Positions 17,805 to 29,013 of a stretch of 64,000 nt of DNA are shown here, one piece after another. The DNA is taken from positions 248,001-312,000 of the forward strand of contig NZ_SCWE01000001.1 of assembly GCF_004359505.1 (NCBI RefSeq), in the 5' to 3' direction. The position numbers and the translations under genes are program-made. The DNA is from Macrococcus hajekii (lineage in GTDB: Bacteria > Bacillota > Bacilli > Staphylococcales > Staphylococcaceae). The notes under the pieces were generated by a model. That model did not search any database, had not been told where the DNA came from, and saw nothing but the letters and a program-made list of their open reading frames with translations. Numbering within the stretch: position 1 is the first letter of the stretch; each line of letters starts with the position of its first letter.

Positions 17805-18754
17805 TGTCTGATATCATCCCGTTTCCAGGCCTAGCAGCAGGCCTTAGCCGGCAGCTTGAGCACTTTGTGACTGAACAGGATTATGAGAGTGCTTACGAGA
17901 CGCTTCTTGAGCTTGAACGCCATGCTGAGCTGTCAGAAAGACAGCAGCTGGTTAAACTCGATGTTCTGCACAAACTCGAATCTTATCTGGAACTGCGCGA
18001 AGAAGCGAGTATCATGCTGAATCAAGGTCATCCTAACTATGAAGAAACGGTCTATTACTTTTTACTCAGTCTCTATGAACTGACTCAATATCAGACAGTC
18101 ATTGAGCTGATAGATGCTCTGCGAAACGAAGACATCAATCATCGGCTGAAAATGAAGCTGCTACCGCTTTATGATCAATCACGGCACCGTAAAAATGAAC
18201 GAGAGAAAAATGCATCTTCTGAGATTGAGCGTTTCCTTGACTGGCCGGCTGACAGACAGCAGCAGTTCATACTGCAACTGATGAATGAGCACAACCTTAT
18301 CTATGCATCTACTTTTGCTGAATTGCTGAAATCACCTCTTCATCCAGTCGTTCAGACGTTGCTCATACAATATATTCAGTTAACCGGTCAGCACGAAATT
18401 GTTACACTGCATAAACTTGAACAATCCATCAGTTTCAATATCGGTGAAGTGGCTGCCATTGATGAACAGCCTTTATTACATGACGTTATGCCTATCGTTA
18501 TCGACTGGTTCGATAATAATATGCCTGACGTCACTGCCGCTGTGACAAGTTGGCTGAAGCATCAGGCCATGATCATTTATCCGCTCAGCTTTCATATCGG
18601 TATAGAGGAAATACCTGCTCAGAACGTTGCTGAATGCTATATTTATGCCGCTTTATCGATGTTCAGCATGGAAGAGATATATCCGATTGAAAAGAACGAA
18701 ACACAGCAGCACGTCCTCGGCATGATTCACCGCTCAGTGAAATATGAACTTTAA
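17804..18754 (+). CDS. TPR-like helical protein (YsoA-type)
   Basis: 316-aa acidic, helix-rich cytoplasmic protein with leucine/glutamate-rich repeats such as YESAYETLLELERHAELSER, suggesting a TPR or related scaffold. The start at 17804 overlaps the Nudix gene stop. Bacillus encodes the TPR protein YsoA immediately before tig, so this is a likely counterpart. Function unknown; a chaperone-related role is only suggested by the position. Confidence 0.65.
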   Translation: MSDIIPFPGLAAGLSRQLEHFVTEQDYESAYETLLELERHAELSERQQLVKLDVLHKLESYLELREEASIMLNQGHPNYEETVYYFLLSLYELTQYQTVIELIDALRNEDINHRLKMKLLPLYDQSRHRKNEREKNASSEIERFLDWPADRQQQFILQLMNEHNLIYASTFAELLKSPLHPVVQTLLIQYIQLTGQHEIVTLHKLEQSISFNIGEVAAIDEQPLLHDVMPIVIDWFDNNMPDVTAAVTSWLKHQAMIIYPLSFHIGIEEIPAQNVAECYIYAALSMFSMEEIYPIEKNETQQHVLGMIHRSVKYEL

Positions 18755-18766
18755 GGTTCGGTATTG

Positions 18767-18794
18767 TTGAACAAGGGTAAGATTATGCTATAAT
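18767..18794 (+). promoter_or_regulatory. Promoter of tig
   Basis: TTGAAC at 18767-18772, 16-bp spacer, TATAAT at 18789-18794 with TG one base before it (extended -10). Confidence 0.75.
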
Positions 18795-18828
18795 AAATGA
18801 GTTGAAAAAAATCTGGAGGTTATGACAC

Positions 18829-20112
18829 ATGACAGCAAAATGGGAAAAACAAGAAGGGAACGTAGGCGTACTCACGGTTACAGTTCCAACTGAAGAAGTA
18901 AATGCAGGACTTGATAAAGCATTTAAAAAAGTAGTTAAACAAGTAAATGTACCTGGTTTCCGTAAAGGGAAAATGCCTCGTCCGTTATTCGAACAACGTT
19001 TCGGCGCAGAATCATTATATCAGGATGCACTTGACTTCATCTTACCGGATGCATATGCAAACGCTGTAGAAGAAGCAGGCATCAATCCTGTTGATCGCCC
19101 TGAAATCGATATCGAACAAATGGAAAAAGGTAAAGAGCTTATCTTCACAGCTAAAGTAACAGTTGAACCTGAAGTTAAACTTGGAGACTACAAAGGTCTT
19201 GAAGTAGAAGCACAGGAATCAGAATTATCTGATGACGAATTCCAAGGTGCATTAGATGCTGAACTTTCTCGTAAAGCTGAACTTTCAGTTAAAGAAGACG
19301 GTGAAGTAGCTGAAGGCGACGTTGTTAACTTAGACTTCGATGGCTATGTAAATGACGAGCAGTTTGAAGGCGGAAAAGCTGAAGGATACGACCTTGAAAT
19401 TGGTTCAGGTCAATTCATTCCTGGTTTTGAAGAGCAGTTAGTAGGTACTAAAACAGGTGAAGAGAAAGACGTTAAAGTCACATTCCCTGAAGAATACCAC
19501 GCTGAAGAATTAGCAGGTAAAGAAGCAGTATTCAAAGTGAAAATCAACGAAATTAAAACAAAAGAAGTACCTGAACTTGACGATGAGTTAGCTAAAGAAC
19601 TTGATAACTCAGTTGAATCAGCAGATGCTTATAAAGAAAAATTCCGTAAAGATTTAGCAGAACAGAAAAAAGTTCAAGCTGAGAACGTGACTAAAGAATC
19701 ACTGATCAACTTAGCGACTGATAACGCTGAAATCGACATTCCTCAGGCAATGGTTGACACAGAACTGGGTCGCATGATGCAGGAATTCGAACAACGTATC
19801 GCGCAACAAGGACTTAACTTAGATCTTTACTACCAGTTCTCAGGTCAGACTGAAGAACAATTAAAAGAAAGCATGTCAGCAGATGCAGAAAAACGTGTTA
19901 AAACAAACTTAACACTTGCTGCTATCGCAAAAGCTGAAAACATTGAAGTTTCAGATGCAGATGTAGACGCTGAGCTGACTAAGATGAGTGAACAGTTCGG
20001 TTTATCAGTAGATGATATCCGTGCCGCTTTAGGTAACGCTGAAGTCCTGAAAGATGACCTTCGCATCCAAAAAGCAATCGATGTATTAGTTTCAGAATCA
20101 AAAACGAAATAG
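18829..20112 (+). CDS. tig: Trigger factor
   Basis: Ribosome-bound chaperone and prolyl isomerase. The ribosome-docking signature [17 protein letters not shown] is in the N-terminal domain, an FKBP-type domain spans about 160-245 ([13 protein letters not shown] ... [17 protein letters not shown]), and a long helical C-terminal domain follows. 427 aa. AT-rich codon choice (TTA, GAA, AAA) marks a highly expressed gene. Ribosome-binding site TGGAGG. Followed by a terminator, then clpX. Confidence 0.97.
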   Translation: MTAKWEKQEGNVGVLTVTVPTEEVNAGLDKAFKKVVKQVNVPGFRKGKMPRPLFEQRFGAESLYQDALDFILPDAYANAVEEAGINPVDRPEIDIEQMEKGKELIFTAKVTVEPEVKLGDYKGLEVEAQESELSDDEFQGALDAELSRKAELSVKEDGEVAEGDVVNLDFDGYVNDEQFEGGKAEGYDLEIGSGQFIPGFEEQLVGTKTGEEKDVKVTFPEEYHAEELAGKEAVFKVKINEIKTKEVPELDDELAKELDNSVESADAYKEKFRKDLAEQKKVQAENVTKESLINLATDNAEIDIPQAMVDTELGRMMQEFEQRIAQQGLNLDLYYQFSGQTEEQLKESMSADAEKRVKTNLTLAAIAKAENIEVSDADVDAELTKMSEQFGLSVDDIRAALGNAEVLKDDLRIQKAIDVLVSESKTK

Positions 20113-20137
20113 GCTTCTGATTAATAGATAATTGAGA

Positions 20138-20170
20138 AGAGAATCTGCAGCAGACTGCAGATTCTCTTTC
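20138..20170 (+). terminator. Terminator between tig and clpX
   Basis: Perfect 13-bp stem (20138-20150 with 20155-20167), 4-nt loop. The T tract is short (TTTCAGTTT), so some read-through is plausible. Confidence 0.75.
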
Positions 20171-20181
20171 AGTTTAATCAT

Positions 20182-20210
20182 TTGCATTAAACGAATGACT
20201 TTAGTATATT
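20182..20210 (+). promoter_or_regulatory. Promoter of clpX
   Basis: TTGCAT at 20182-20187 and TATATT at 20205-20210 with a 17-bp spacer. No CtsR-type direct repeat was seen nearby. Confidence 0.65.
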
Positions 20211-20233
20211 TTTCATAAGACAGGGGTGTAATT

Positions 20234-21487
20234 ATGTTTAAATTTGACGAAGATGAAAGCAATTTAAAATGTTCTTTCTGTGGTAAAGATCAGGACCAAG
20301 TAAAGAAGCTGGTTGCAGGAAGCGGCGTTTATATATGTAATGAATGTATCGAGCTGTGCTCAGAAATCGTTGAAGAAGAGCTGCGCACGACAGATACTGA
20401 GGAACTGACTGAAGTTCCAAAACCTAAAGAAATGCTCGATCGTCTGGATGAGTATGTCATCGGACAGACGAAAGCGAAAAAAGCGCTTGCTGTAGCGGTT
20501 TACAATCACTATAAACGTATTGTTCAGCCGGCAGCAACTGACGAAGATGCTGTAGAGCTGCAGAAAAGTAATATCGCATTAATCGGTCCGACAGGTAGTG
20601 GTAAAACATTACTTGCACAGACACTTGCACGCTCACTCAATGTGCCATTTGCTATCGCAGATGCAACGAGTCTTACAGAAGCGGGTTATGTGGGTGAAGA
20701 TGTTGAAAACATACTTCTCCGTCTGATTCAGGCAGCTGACTTCGATATAGAACGTGCCGAAAAAGGTATTATTTATGTTGATGAGATCGATAAGATTGCC
20801 CGTAAATCAGAGAATACATCTATCACACGAGATGTATCAGGTGAAGGTGTCCAGCAGGCTCTCCTTAAAATTCTTGAAGGAACAGTAGCGTCAGTACCGC
20901 CTCAAGGTGGACGTAAGCACCCTAATCAGGAATTTATTCAGATTGATACAACGAATATTCTTTTTATTCTCGGTGGTGCGTTTGACGGCATCGATGAAGT
21001 CATCAAGCGTCGCTTAGGTGAGAAAGTGATTGGCTTCACAGGCTCAAAAGAACGTGACTTTAATGAGGCCACTTTATTATCACAAATCAAACCAGAAGAT
21101 TTACAGGCTTATGGTTTAATTCCAGAGTTTATTGGTCGTATCCCAGTAGTAGCGAATCTTGAGCAGTTGGATATAGATGCGCTGAAAAATATTCTGACAA
21201 AGCCGAAGAATGCGCTTGTCAAACAGTTCAAGAAAATGCTTGAGCTAGACGGTGTAGAACTTGAGTTTACAGACGAGGCACTTACTGCAATCAGTGAACT
21301 TGCCATCGAACGTAAGACAGGTGCCCGTGGTCTGCGCTCAATCATTGAAGAGAGCATGATGGATATTATGTTTGATATCCCATCTGAAGATAAAGTCAAA
21401 AAAGTAGTGATCACAGAAGAGACGATACGTGAATCTCATCAGCCGGAACTTTACGATGAGAACAGCAAACGCATTAAAACAGCTTAA
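20234..21487 (+). CDS. clpX: ClpX, ATPase subunit of the ClpXP protease
   Basis: AAA+ unfoldase that feeds substrates to ClpP. N-terminal zinc-binding domain (CSFCGK and CNECIELC), Walker A GPTGSGKT near residue 120, Walker [12 protein letters not shown], and the sensor/pore regions GYVGEDVE and KRRLGEK; the ClpP-docking loop IGF is present (VIGFTGS). 417 aa. Confidence 0.97.
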   Translation: MFKFDEDESNLKCSFCGKDQDQVKKLVAGSGVYICNECIELCSEIVEEELRTTDTEELTEVPKPKEMLDRLDEYVIGQTKAKKALAVAVYNHYKRIVQPAATDEDAVELQKSNIALIGPTGSGKTLLAQTLARSLNVPFAIADATSLTEAGYVGEDVENILLRLIQAADFDIERAEKGIIYVDEIDKIARKSENTSITRDVSGEGVQQALLKILEGTVASVPPQGGRKHPNQEFIQIDTTNILFILGGAFDGIDEVIKRRLGEKVIGFTGSKERDFNEATLLSQIKPEDLQAYGLIPEFIGRIPVVANLEQLDIDALKNILTKPKNALVKQFKKMLELDGVELEFTDEALTAISELAIERKTGARGLRSIIEESMMDIMFDIPSEDKVKKVVITEETIRESHQPELYDENSKRIKTA

Positions 21488-21494
21488 TGTATGA

Positions 21495-21526
21495 GCCTCA
21501 TAGGTTTAGTCCTATGAGGCTTTTTT
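21495..21526 (+). terminator. Terminator after clpX
   Basis: Perfect 10-bp stem GCCTCATAGG / CCTATGAGGC, 6-nt loop, six T. engB starts only 15 bases later, so part of engB expression probably comes from read-through. Confidence 0.9.
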
Positions 21527-21540
21527 AAAGGAGGAGCACT

Positions 21541-22128
21541 ATGAATATTAATCCCAATAATGTAGAAATTATTATCAGCGCAGTTAAACCGGAGCAGTAT
21601 CCCGATACTGGTCTGAAGGAAGTGGCACTTGCCGGCCGCTCAAATGTCGGTAAATCATCATTCATCAACACCATGATTAAACGTAAGAGCATGGCCAGAA
21701 TTTCATCTAAACCTGGTAAGACACAGACACTTAACTTTTTTAACATCGATGAGCAGCTTGTCTTCGTCGATGTACCAGGTTACGGGTATGCTAAAGTTTC
21801 AAAAACAGAACGTGCACGCTGGGGTAAAATGATTGAGACGTATATTACAACACGTGAAAATCTGGCAGTGGTCATCCAGCTTGTTGATATTCGCCACGAA
21901 CCGACGCAGGATGATATCCTGATGTATGATTTCCTGAAACATTATGATATTCCGACGATTATTGTCGCAACAAAGGAAGATAAGATTCCTAAAGGTAAAA
22001 TCCAGAAACATCTTAAAGTGATTCGTCAGACACTTGATATAGATAGTGATGATACATTGATCAGCTACTCCTCTTTATCTAAAGAAAAAAACCCGTTAAT
22101 ATGGAATGCAATTGCCTCATATTTGTAA
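21541..22128 (+). CDS. engB: Ribosome biogenesis GTPase EngB (YsxC/YihA)
   Basis: Essential GTPase for 50S subunit assembly. G1 [11 protein letters not shown]3 [11 protein letters not shown]4 ATKEDK and G5 region SYSSL are visible. 195 aa. The AAAGGAGGAG ribosome-binding site directly follows the clpX terminator. clpX-engB-hemA order is conserved, without the lon genes found there in Bacillus. Confidence 0.95.
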   Translation: MNINPNNVEIIISAVKPEQYPDTGLKEVALAGRSNVGKSSFINTMIKRKSMARISSKPGKTQTLNFFNIDEQLVFVDVPGYGYAKVSKTERARWGKMIETYITTRENLAVVIQLVDIRHEPTQDDILMYDFLKHYDIPTIIVATKEDKIPKGKIQKHLKVIRQTLDIDSDDTLISYSSLSKEKNPLIWNAIASYL

Positions 22129-22157
22129 ACACATTTTATTACAGCCGGTTCGTTTAA

Positions 22158-22166
22158 TGTTATAAT
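22158..22166 (+). promoter_or_regulatory. Extended -10 promoter of the hem operon
   Basis: TG-T-TATAAT at 22158-22166, about 35 bp before the hemA start; the -35 region (ATTACA-like) is weak. Confidence 0.55.
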
Positions 22167-22200
22167 AGGAGTAATGGCTATATTTTTGGGGGCGACAAAT

Positions 22201-23532
22201 ATGCATATTGTTGTAGTGAGTGTCAATCACAGAACAGCAGATGTCAGCTTAAGAGAACAGCTGACTTTTTCAGAAACAAATAATGAGAAGGCACTCTCAG
22301 CACTGATCAATCAGAAGTCAGTACTGGAGGGTGTCATTGTGTCGACCTGTAACCGTACTGAAATTTATGCGGTCGTTGATCAGGTCCATACAGGCCGTTA
22401 TTACGTCAAGTCCTTCCTTGCAGACTGGTTTGATGTACCACTCGAAACAGTAAAAGGTGTGACGACTGTCAAAGTAGATGATGAAGCAGTTCGACACTTA
22501 TACAAAGTGACTTCAGGGCTTGACTCCATCGTCTTAGGTGAAACGCAGATTCTCGGACAGATCCGGGATAGTTTCATGCATGCACAGAGCGAGGGCACGA
22601 CAGGTACTATATTCAATAAATTATTTAAAGAAGCTATTACACTGGCAAAACGTGCACATTCAGAGACGGATATTTCATCAAAGGCAGTGTCTGTCTCTTA
22701 TGCAGCAGTAGAACTATCGAAGAAAATACTCGGTTCATTGCAAGATAAACGTATTCTGATTATCGGTGCAGGCGAAATGGCGGAACTTGCGCTTGAAAAC
22801 TTGGCAGGTAGTGGTGCTGAGGATATCACGGTGATGAACCGTACCGCTGAAAAAGCGCAGACGCTCGCAGATCGTTTCGGTGGGCGACATGTTCTGATGG
22901 AAGAACTACAGTGCGCACTCGTTGATCATGATATCGTTATTTCATCTACAAGTGCCCGAGATTATATCATCACAAAAGAGATGATGGAGCAGGTGATGAA
23001 TATGCGTCCTGCACATCCGCTTGTACTGATAGATATCGCAGTGCCGCGTGATGTAGATCCAGCAGCAGGAGATATTGACTTTGTCTTTAATTATGATGTC
23101 GATGATTTAAAAGGTCTGGTTGATGCGAACCTAGCTGAGCGTGAGAAAGCGGCAGATAAAATCACGCTGATGATTGAACAGGCGATTGTTCAGTTTCTTG
23201 ACTGGGTCAATATGCTGGGCGTAGTCCCTGTCATTACAGCACTGCGCGAAAAAGCGCTGCGCATCCAGGAGACAACAATGGAAAGTATCGACCGTAAAAT
23301 ACCGGATTTATCTGAGCGTGACCGAAAAGTCATCTCTAAGCATATGAAGAGTATTATCAATCAAATGCTGAAAGATCCGATTCACCAGGCGAAAGAACTG
23401 AGTGGTAGTCCGAACAGAGCTGAAGAACTTCAGTTCTTCCAGGATATTTTCAATATTTCTAATGAAGTGGAGACATTGAAATTAACGGACGACAGACCGA
23501 TGCAAGGACAGCTTGAACCAAGAAATGGGTGA
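22201..23532 (+). CDS. hemA: Glutamyl-tRNA reductase
   Basis: First committed step of C5 tetrapyrrole synthesis: reduces Glu-tRNA to glutamate-1-semialdehyde. [19 protein letters not shown] is the usual start; the catalytic cysteine is C50 in [14 protein letters not shown] fold [12 protein letters not shown] near residue 190; C-terminal dimerisation helices. The ATG at 22201 with GGGGG eight bases before is preferred to one at 22174, whose ribosome-binding site is only two bases away. 443 aa. Family N-termini are known for haem-dependent proteolysis. Confidence 0.95.
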   Translation: MHIVVVSVNHRTADVSLREQLTFSETNNEKALSALINQKSVLEGVIVSTCNRTEIYAVVDQVHTGRYYVKSFLADWFDVPLETVKGVTTVKVDDEAVRHLYKVTSGLDSIVLGETQILGQIRDSFMHAQSEGTTGTIFNKLFKEAITLAKRAHSETDISSKAVSVSYAAVELSKKILGSLQDKRILIIGAGEMAELALENLAGSGAEDITVMNRTAEKAQTLADRFGGRHVLMEELQCALVDHDIVISSTSARDYIITKEMMEQVMNMRPAHPLVLIDIAVPRDVDPAAGDIDFVFNYDVDDLKGLVDANLAEREKAADKITLMIEQAIVQFLDWVNMLGVVPVITALREKALRIQETTMESIDRKIPDLSERDRKVISKHMKSIINQMLKDPIHQAKELSGSPNRAEELQFFQDIFNISNEVETLKLTDDRPMQGQLEPRNG

Positions 23533-23536
23533 GTAG

Positions 23537-24370
23537 ATGTCTGAATTACTGACAGTCCGCATTAACGAGGCAATACTTTTCATTTATATGTTAAGTATTG
23601 CCTGTTATTTCTTAGACTTTATCGATAAGAACAATCGCATTAAGAAAATAGGATTTATGATTCTGATTGTCGTACTCATTCTTCAGACGGCGATGATCGC
23701 ACAGTTTTATTTTACAGCAGGCAGATTTCCTGTTCAGACGGTAACAGAAGGTTTTTATTTCTTTACGTGGCTGATCATCATCACTTCGATTGTTATGTCT
23801 CAGATCGCTAGAATGGAATTTCTGGCTTTTATGATGAATTTAATTGGTTTTATCTTTATGGCGATTCATACATTTCAGCCGGTTGAATACCAGTCGCACA
23901 CGACAGTATCACATATGATGAATGAGCTCCTGATGGTCCATGTGACGCTCGCAATCACAGCTTATGTGGCCTTTTTAATTGCTGCTATACAGGCAATGCT
24001 CTACTTATATCAGATGCGTAATCTAAAAAAGAAGAAGTTCACCCAGAAATTTTTCCGTATGAGTGATCTTGCTTCAATCAGCCGCTCCGTCAGTCATTTT
24101 ACGATGACCGGTTTTGTATTATTGTTCATTTCACTGGTGTTAGGTGTCCAGTGGGGCCTAATTCTAATCGGACCTTCCATCTGGTGGGATAGTAAGGTGA
24201 TTGGCTCTGCACTGATTCTATTGATTTACGGAATCTATCTCTTTTTATATGCTCAACAAACAAGAAAAATGAATACGTTGATGGAAATCAATATCATCTT
24301 TTTCCTGCTCTGCATGATTAATTATTTAATCATCAGCAGATACTCAGAGTTCCATCAGCTGATCAATTAG
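23537..24370 (+). CDS. hemX: HemX, membrane protein of the hem operon
   Basis: 277-aa polytopic membrane protein (about eight helices) of the CcsA/HemX cytochrome assembly superfamily. The motif [12 protein letters not shown] and the histidines flanking [14 protein letters not shown] resemble the haem-handling core. HemX is reported to lower GluTR amount in staphylococci and bacilli. It follows hemA by 4 bases. Confidence 0.88.
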   Translation: MSELLTVRINEAILFIYMLSIACYFLDFIDKNNRIKKIGFMILIVVLILQTAMIAQFYFTAGRFPVQTVTEGFYFFTWLIIITSIVMSQIARMEFLAFMMNLIGFIFMAIHTFQPVEYQSHTTVSHMMNELLMVHVTLAITAYVAFLIAAIQAMLYLYQMRNLKKKKFTQKFFRMSDLASISRSVSHFTMTGFVLLFISLVLGVQWGLILIGPSIWWDSKVIGSALILLIYGIYLFLYAQQTRKMNTLMEINIIFFLLCMINYLIISRYSEFHQLIN

Positions 24371-24380
24371 GAGGATTATT

Positions 24381-25310
24381 ATGACGAAGATTATTGTCGG
24401 GACTAGAAGAAGTCAGCTTGCACTTACACAAAGCAAACAGTTTACTGATTCTTTGCAGGCGAAGTTTCCAGATCTTGAGATTGAATTCAAGGAAATCGTA
24501 ACAAAAGGTGACCAGATTGTTGATGTTCAGCTTTCAAAAGTAGGCGGAAAAGGTCTGTTCGTTAAAGAGATTGAACAGGCACTACTGAATAAAGAGATCG
24601 ATATCGCTATTCATTCTCTTAAAGATGTTCCAAGTGTTCTGCCTGAAGGGCTGATTCTTGGCTGTATCCCTGACCGCGAAGATCCGCGCGATGCTTTCAT
24701 TTCGAATAATCACGTTAAACTGAAGGATTTACCTGAGGGCAGTGTAGTTGGTACAAGTTCATTAAGACGAGGTGCGCAACTACTGAACCGTTATCCACAT
24801 CTGAATATAGAATGGATACGCGGTAATATCGATACGCGTCTTAAAAAGTTAGATAACGAAGCCTATGATGCGATTATTCTCGCTGCAGCCGGTTTGAAGA
24901 GAATGGGCTGGAGTGATGATACAGTTACTGAGTATCTGGATGATACGGATATGCTACCTGCTATCGGTCAAGGTGCACTCGGCATTGAATGTCGTGCAGA
25001 TAATAAAGAGGTGCTTGATATTCTGCAAGCAGTCCACAATGAAGATGTGGCTCGTTGTACAGCTGTGGAACGTGAGTTTCTGAAACGTATGGATGGTAGC
25101 TGCCAAGTCCCTATTGCGGGACATGCCGTGATTGATAAAGGTGAAATATACTTCCGCGGCCTCATTATGTCACCTGACGGCAGACAGCGCTATGCCAGTG
25201 AAATCAGAGGCACTGAGCCAGAAACAATCGGTGCGGAGGCTGCGCGTGAAATGCAGGAGAACGGTGCACAGGAGATTATAGAAACGCTTAACACAGAAGG
25301 AAGTCGATGA
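24381..25310 (+). CDS. hemC: Porphobilinogen deaminase (hydroxymethylbilane synthase)
   Basis: Joins four porphobilinogens. Starts [15 protein letters not shown]; the cofactor-binding cysteine is near residue 241 in [13 protein letters not shown]. 309 aa, standard. AGGAGG upstream; hemD begins one base after its stop. Confidence 0.96.
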   Translation: MTKIIVGTRRSQLALTQSKQFTDSLQAKFPDLEIEFKEIVTKGDQIVDVQLSKVGGKGLFVKEIEQALLNKEIDIAIHSLKDVPSVLPEGLILGCIPDREDPRDAFISNNHVKLKDLPEGSVVGTSSLRRGAQLLNRYPHLNIEWIRGNIDTRLKKLDNEAYDAIILAAAGLKRMGWSDDTVTEYLDDTDMLPAIGQGALGIECRADNKEVLDILQAVHNEDVARCTAVEREFLKRMDGSCQVPIAGHAVIDKGEIYFRGLIMSPDGRQRYASEIRGTEPETIGAEAAREMQENGAQEIIETLNTEGSR

Positions 25311-25311
25311 A

Positions 25312-25995
25312 ATGAAGCCGGTTGTAGTGATGACAGATAGTGAGAAGACACAGACAGACGAAGTTGAGATTGTCCATATACCCTTGATTGGTATTGAGAT
25401 GCTCCCCGTTAAAAGTGACTATCTGCATCGTCACTATGACTGGCTTATTTTTACGAGCAAAAATGCTGTTAAACTCTTCTTTAAAGTGTATCCCACTATC
25501 ACATATGATAAAGTGGCAGCAATCGGCAGTAAGACGGCTGAAGTATTAAATGACTATGGTATTATAATCGACTATATGCCGACTGAATTCAATCAGGAGA
25601 AGTTTATTGCTGAAGCGGCTGGACGATTTAAGGGCAGCCGCTGCTGTCTGCCGGTCAGTCAGAAAGCGCGATCGCTTATGTATGACCATCTCGCTGCACA
25701 AGGAGAAGTGGATCGGATAGACCTTTATAGACCGATTGCTTCTCGGTCGGCAGCAGACCTTATAAATGCTATGATAGAAGAGGAAAAAGTAGATGTACTG
25801 ACCTTTATGAGCCCGTCAGCTGTCAAAGCCTATTATTCACACTATAATCCTGTGCGTATACCTGTCATCGCTGTAGGGCCAGTGACAAGGGATGCATTGT
25901 TACGCGTTCAACAGACTTGTGTGACACCAGACGGGGCAACGAAGGAACAGATGATTAAAAAAATATTGGAAATGAGGGAACATAATGAATTTTGA
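25312..25995 (+). CDS. hemD: Uroporphyrinogen-III synthase
   Basis: Cyclises hydroxymethylbilane with D-ring inversion. The family is poorly conserved; here [28 protein letters not shown] and [26 protein letters not shown] fit the two-domain HemD fold. 227 aa. Position between hemC and hemB clinches the call. Overlaps hemB by 11 bases. Confidence 0.92.
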   Translation: MKPVVVMTDSEKTQTDEVEIVHIPLIGIEMLPVKSDYLHRHYDWLIFTSKNAVKLFFKVYPTITYDKVAAIGSKTAEVLNDYGIIIDYMPTEFNQEKFIAEAAGRFKGSRCCLPVSQKARSLMYDHLAAQGEVDRIDLYRPIASRSAADLINAMIEEEKVDVLTFMSPSAVKAYYSHYNPVRIPVIAVGPVTRDALLRVQQTCVTPDGATKEQMIKKILEMREHNEF

Positions 25996-26968
25996 TCGAC
26001 ACAGACGTTTAAGAAGTTCAGCTGCTATGCGTAATTTGGTGAGAGAAACATCCATCGCGAAGAAAGACTTGATCTATCCGATTTTTGTCATTGAAAAAGA
26101 TGACATTAAAAATGAGATTTCATCAATGCCAGGCATCTATCAGTTGAGTCTGAACAAACTGCAGGAGGAACTGAAAGAAGCTTATGAAGCGGGTATTCGT
26201 GCTGTTATGTTTTTTGGGATTCCAAACGAAAAGGATGAATGCGGAACAGGGGCATTCATTGATGATGGGATTATCCAGCGTGCAACACGTCTATCCAAAG
26301 AATTATATCCTGACATGCTAGTATTAGCAGATACTTGCCTCTGTGAATATACTGATCATGGTCACTGTGGTCTGCTCGACGATCATGGTCACGTACTGAA
26401 TGATGAGACATTGCCTCTGCTTGTTAAAACGGCTGTCTCTCAGGCAAAAGCGGGCGCAGATATCATTGCACCCAGCAATATGATGGACGGTTTTGTACAG
26501 GCGATTCGCAGCGGCCTGGATGAAGCCGGATTCCATAACATACCGATTATGAGTTATGGCATTAAATATGCATCAGCGTTCTATGGTCCTTTCCGTGATG
26601 CTGCTGAGAGTACGCCAGGACAAGGTGACCGAAAAGGTTATCAGATGGATCCTGCCAATCGTCTTGAAGCGATGCGTGAACTTGAAAGTGACCTTGCTGA
26701 AGGCTGTGATATGATGATTGTCAAACCAGCGCTCAGCTACCTTGATATCATCCGCGATGTACGTAACAACTCTAATGTGCCTGTTGTGGCCTATAATGTC
26801 AGCGGAGAGTATGCGATGACTAAGGCGGCTGCTCTGAATGGCTGGATTGACGAAGAACGTGTGGTCATGGAGCAGATGATTTCAATGAAACGTGCCGGCG
26901 CAGATATGATTATCACTTATTTTGCAAAAGATATCTGTAACTACTTAGATAAAGGAGCTTACTCATGA
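25985..26968 (+). CDS. hemB: Delta-aminolevulinic acid dehydratase (porphobilinogen synthase)
   Basis: Condenses two 5-aminolevulinates. Zinc-type cysteines in [14 protein letters not shown], active-site lysines in [18 protein letters not shown] and [11 protein letters not shown]. 327 aa. GAGGG ribosome-binding site lies inside the end of hemD. Overlaps hemL by 4 bases. Confidence 0.97.
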   Translation: MNFDRHRRLRSSAAMRNLVRETSIAKKDLIYPIFVIEKDDIKNEISSMPGIYQLSLNKLQEELKEAYEAGIRAVMFFGIPNEKDECGTGAFIDDGIIQRATRLSKELYPDMLVLADTCLCEYTDHGHCGLLDDHGHVLNDETLPLLVKTAVSQAKAGADIIAPSNMMDGFVQAIRSGLDEAGFHNIPIMSYGIKYASAFYGPFRDAAESTPGQGDRKGYQMDPANRLEAMRELESDLAEGCDMMIVKPALSYLDIIRDVRNNSNVPVVAYNVSGEYAMTKAAALNGWIDEERVVMEQMISMKRAGADMIITYFAKDICNYLDKGAYS

Positions 26969-28242
26969 ATCGGTCAGAACAAGCATTTCAGGAAGCAGTC
27001 AAGGTGATGCCAGGTGGAGTCAACAGCCCGGTCCGTGCCTTTAAAAGTGTTGATATGGATCCTATTTTTATGGAAAAAGGTAAAGGTTCTAAAATCTACG
27101 ATATTGATGGCAATGAATATATCGACTACGTTCTAAGCTGGGGTCCTTTAATTCTTGGACATGCTGATGATAAAGTGACAGAAGAGCTGAATAAAGCAAT
27201 TGTTAAAGGGACAAGTTTCGGAGCACCGACTGAACTGGAAACAAAGATGGCAGAACTGGTGATTGACCGTGTTCCTTCAATTGAGATGGTCCGCATGGTT
27301 TCAAGTGGTACAGAAGCTACACTCGCTGCTTTACGACTAGCTCGAGGCTTCACAGGTAAAAATAAAATATTGAAATTCATCGGTTGTTACCACGGTCACA
27401 GTGACAGTCTGCTGATTAAAGCGGGTTCAGGTGTAGCGACTTTAGGTCTGCCGGATTCACCAGGGGTACCGAAAGGCACTGCAGAGAATACAATTACAGT
27501 TCACTATAATGACTTAGAATCTGTTAAAACTGCATTCGAAAAATTTGGTGATGATATTGCGGCTATTATTGTTGAACCTGTTGCAGGTAACATGGGTGTT
27601 GTACCTCCTGCTGAAGGTTTCCTTGAAGGGCTGCGTGCCATCACAACGGAATATGATGCGCTGCTGATCTTTGATGAAGTCATGACGGGCTTCCGTGTCG
27701 GCTATAACTGTGCACAAGGTTATTTCAATGTTACACCTGATTTAACATGTCTAGGTAAAGTGATCGGTGGGGGACTGCCAGTCGGTGCATTCGGCGGCCG
27801 TAAGGACATTATGGAACGAGTAGCACCCGCTGGCGATATTTATCAGGCAGGTACGCTCAGCGGTAATCCTCTTGCCATGACAGGCGGATATTATACGCTT
27901 AGCCAATTGACGCCTGAGCATTACGACTACTTTACACAGCTTGGCGATCAGCTGGAAGCAGGATTGAAAGAAGTATTTGAAGAACATGGTGTGCCGATCA
28001 CAATAAATCGTGCCGGCAGCATGATTGGTTTCTTCCTGAATGCTGAAGAAGTTACGAATTTTGAGATCGCTTCTAAATCTGATTTGAAATTATTTGGAGC
28101 CATGTATAAAGAGATGGCAAAGAACGGTGTCTTCCTTCCACCTTCACAATTCGAGGGAATGTTCCTCTCTACCCAGCATACAAAAGAAGATATTGTAAAA
28201 ACTTTAGAAGCTTTTGATAAGTCCTTAAAAGCGGTCAAATAA
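26965..28242 (+). CDS. hemL: Glutamate-1-semialdehyde 2,1-aminomutase
   Basis: PLP enzyme converting GSA to 5-aminolevulinate. Starts with [21 protein letters not shown]; the PLP lysine is near residue 265 in [18 protein letters not shown]; the aminotransferase motif [10 protein letters not shown] is present. 425 aa. Last gene of the hem operon. Only weak hairpins follow (GCTTTT / AAAAGC near 28244), so the operon end is not sharply defined. Confidence 0.96.
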   Translation: MNRSEQAFQEAVKVMPGGVNSPVRAFKSVDMDPIFMEKGKGSKIYDIDGNEYIDYVLSWGPLILGHADDKVTEELNKAIVKGTSFGAPTELETKMAELVIDRVPSIEMVRMVSSGTEATLAALRLARGFTGKNKILKFIGCYHGHSDSLLIKAGSGVATLGLPDSPGVPKGTAENTITVHYNDLESVKTAFEKFGDDIAAIIVEPVAGNMGVVPPAEGFLEGLRAITTEYDALLIFDEVMTGFRVGYNCAQGYFNVTPDLTCLGKVIGGGLPVGAFGGRKDIMERVAPAGDIYQAGTLSGNPLAMTGGYYTLSQLTPEHYDYFTQLGDQLEAGLKEVFEEHGVPITINRAGSMIGFFLNAEEVTNFEIASKSDLKLFGAMYKEMAKNGVFLPPSQFEGMFLSTQHTKEDIVKTLEAFDKSLKAVK

Positions 28243-28302
28243 GGCTTTTTAGCTATAAAAGCATAAAAAATCTCTAAAAAAATCATTTTTTTAAAAAAAA
28301 AT

Positions 28303-28327
28303 GTTTATTCTTCTGCATACAGGCAAT
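28303..28327 (+). promoter_or_regulatory. Possible sigma-B-type promoter
   Basis: GTTTAT at 28303-28308 and GGCAAT at 28322-28327 separated by 13 bp resemble the staphylococcal sigma-B pattern GTTTAA-N12-15-GGGTAT (5/6 and 4/6 matches). No good sigma-A promoter was seen in the 140-bp gap. Confidence 0.35.
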
Positions 28328-28383
28328 ATTATTCATGTAAATAAAATTTACAAAAAATAAAACCCAAGTGGAGGTAATACAGA

Positions 28384-28800
28384 ATGGCTAACAATAACAA
28401 CAAGAACGACAAAGATGTAATCTACAATTCAGAACGTGACCGTCACGTTACTCACACTGCAGATAACACTAACCGTGTTGCTGGAGATCGTGTAAAAGAA
28501 ACAACAACTACACGTGAAACTCGCCACGTGGCTCACGAAGAACCTAAAAAGAAAAGCCCATGGCCATGGTTAATTCCATTATTGTTACTTCTTTTAGCTA
28601 TCCCATTCTTAATGAACATGTGTAACAACGAAGAAAAAGATACTAAAGAAGAAACTACAACTGAAGAAACAACTACTGAAAAAGCAACTACAGAAGAAGC
28701 TACAACTGAAGAAGTAACTACAGAAGCAGCGACAACTGAAGAAGCAAACGCTGGTGGTTTTGATTTAGCTTCAATCGTTAACTTTGATTTAGCTGCATAA
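28384..28800 (+). CDS. Thr/Glu-rich single-pass membrane protein, unknown function
   Basis: 138 aa. Residues 1-58 are polar, rich in Asn, Arg, His and Thr; 59-80 form one hydrophobic helix (PWPWLIPLLLLLLAIPFL) ending in a cysteine; 83-121 are tandem TTEE/TTEK/TTEA units; the end is FDLASIVNFDLAA. Codon use (AAC, GAA, TTA, ACA/ACT) resembles the highly expressed tig, trxA and rplU genes rather than its neighbours. Strong GGAGG and a perfect terminator frame it as a monocistronic gene. Not recognised. The C-terminal NFDLAA loosely recalls the first strand of OmpA-like domains, so a truncated version is possible. Confidence 0.8.
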   Translation: MANNNNKNDKDVIYNSERDRHVTHTADNTNRVAGDRVKETTTTRETRHVAHEEPKKKSPWPWLIPLLLLLLAIPFLMNMCNNEEKDTKEETTTEETTTEKATTEEATTEEVTTEAATTEEANAGGFDLASIVNFDLAA

Positions 28801-28810
28801 TAGCAGTTTG

Positions 28811-28840
28811 AACCGTGAACTTATGTTCACGGTTTTTTTT
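28811..28840 (+). terminator. Terminator after the Thr/Glu-rich gene
   Basis: Perfect 10-bp stem AACCGTGAAC / GTTCACGGTT, TTAT loop, T run. Confidence 0.93.
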
Positions 28841-28849
28841 ATGCAGTGA

Positions 28850-28885
28850 TTTAAAAAGAAGAGCCAGTCTCTAGAGAGACTGACT
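28850..28885 (-). terminator. Terminator of the 33-aa reverse-strand gene
   Basis: Stem 28862-28871 with 28876-28885 (10 bp, one G-U in RNA), TAGA/TCTA loop; on the reverse strand it is followed by CTTCTTTTT. Confidence 0.8.
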
Positions 28886-28891
28886 TTAAAA

Positions 28892-28993
28892 TTAAAATAA
28901 TAAATTAAGTAATAATGTTAGGACAACTGACAATATGATTGAGATGATAATTGAAAATAAGCAGCCTGTTGATCCTCCTGCATATCTGATCAT
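28892..28993 (-). CDS. 33-aa predicted membrane peptide
   Basis: Reverse-strand ORF with GGAGG eight bases before the ATG. The product has a short head (MIRYAGGSTG), then one long hydrophobic helix (IIISIILSVVLTLLLNLLF) to the C-terminus. It has a full transcription unit of its own: a 17-bp-spaced promoter, ribosome-binding site and terminator. That makes it a real gene candidate despite its size. Similar Gly-rich-start, Ile/Leu-tail peptides are annotated as hypothetical in staphylococci, by memory only. Confidence 0.75.
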   Translation of the reverse strand: MIRYAGGSTGCLFSIIISIILSVVLTLLLNLLF

Positions 28994-29013
28994 AGGTTTT
29001 ACCTCCTTGAATG

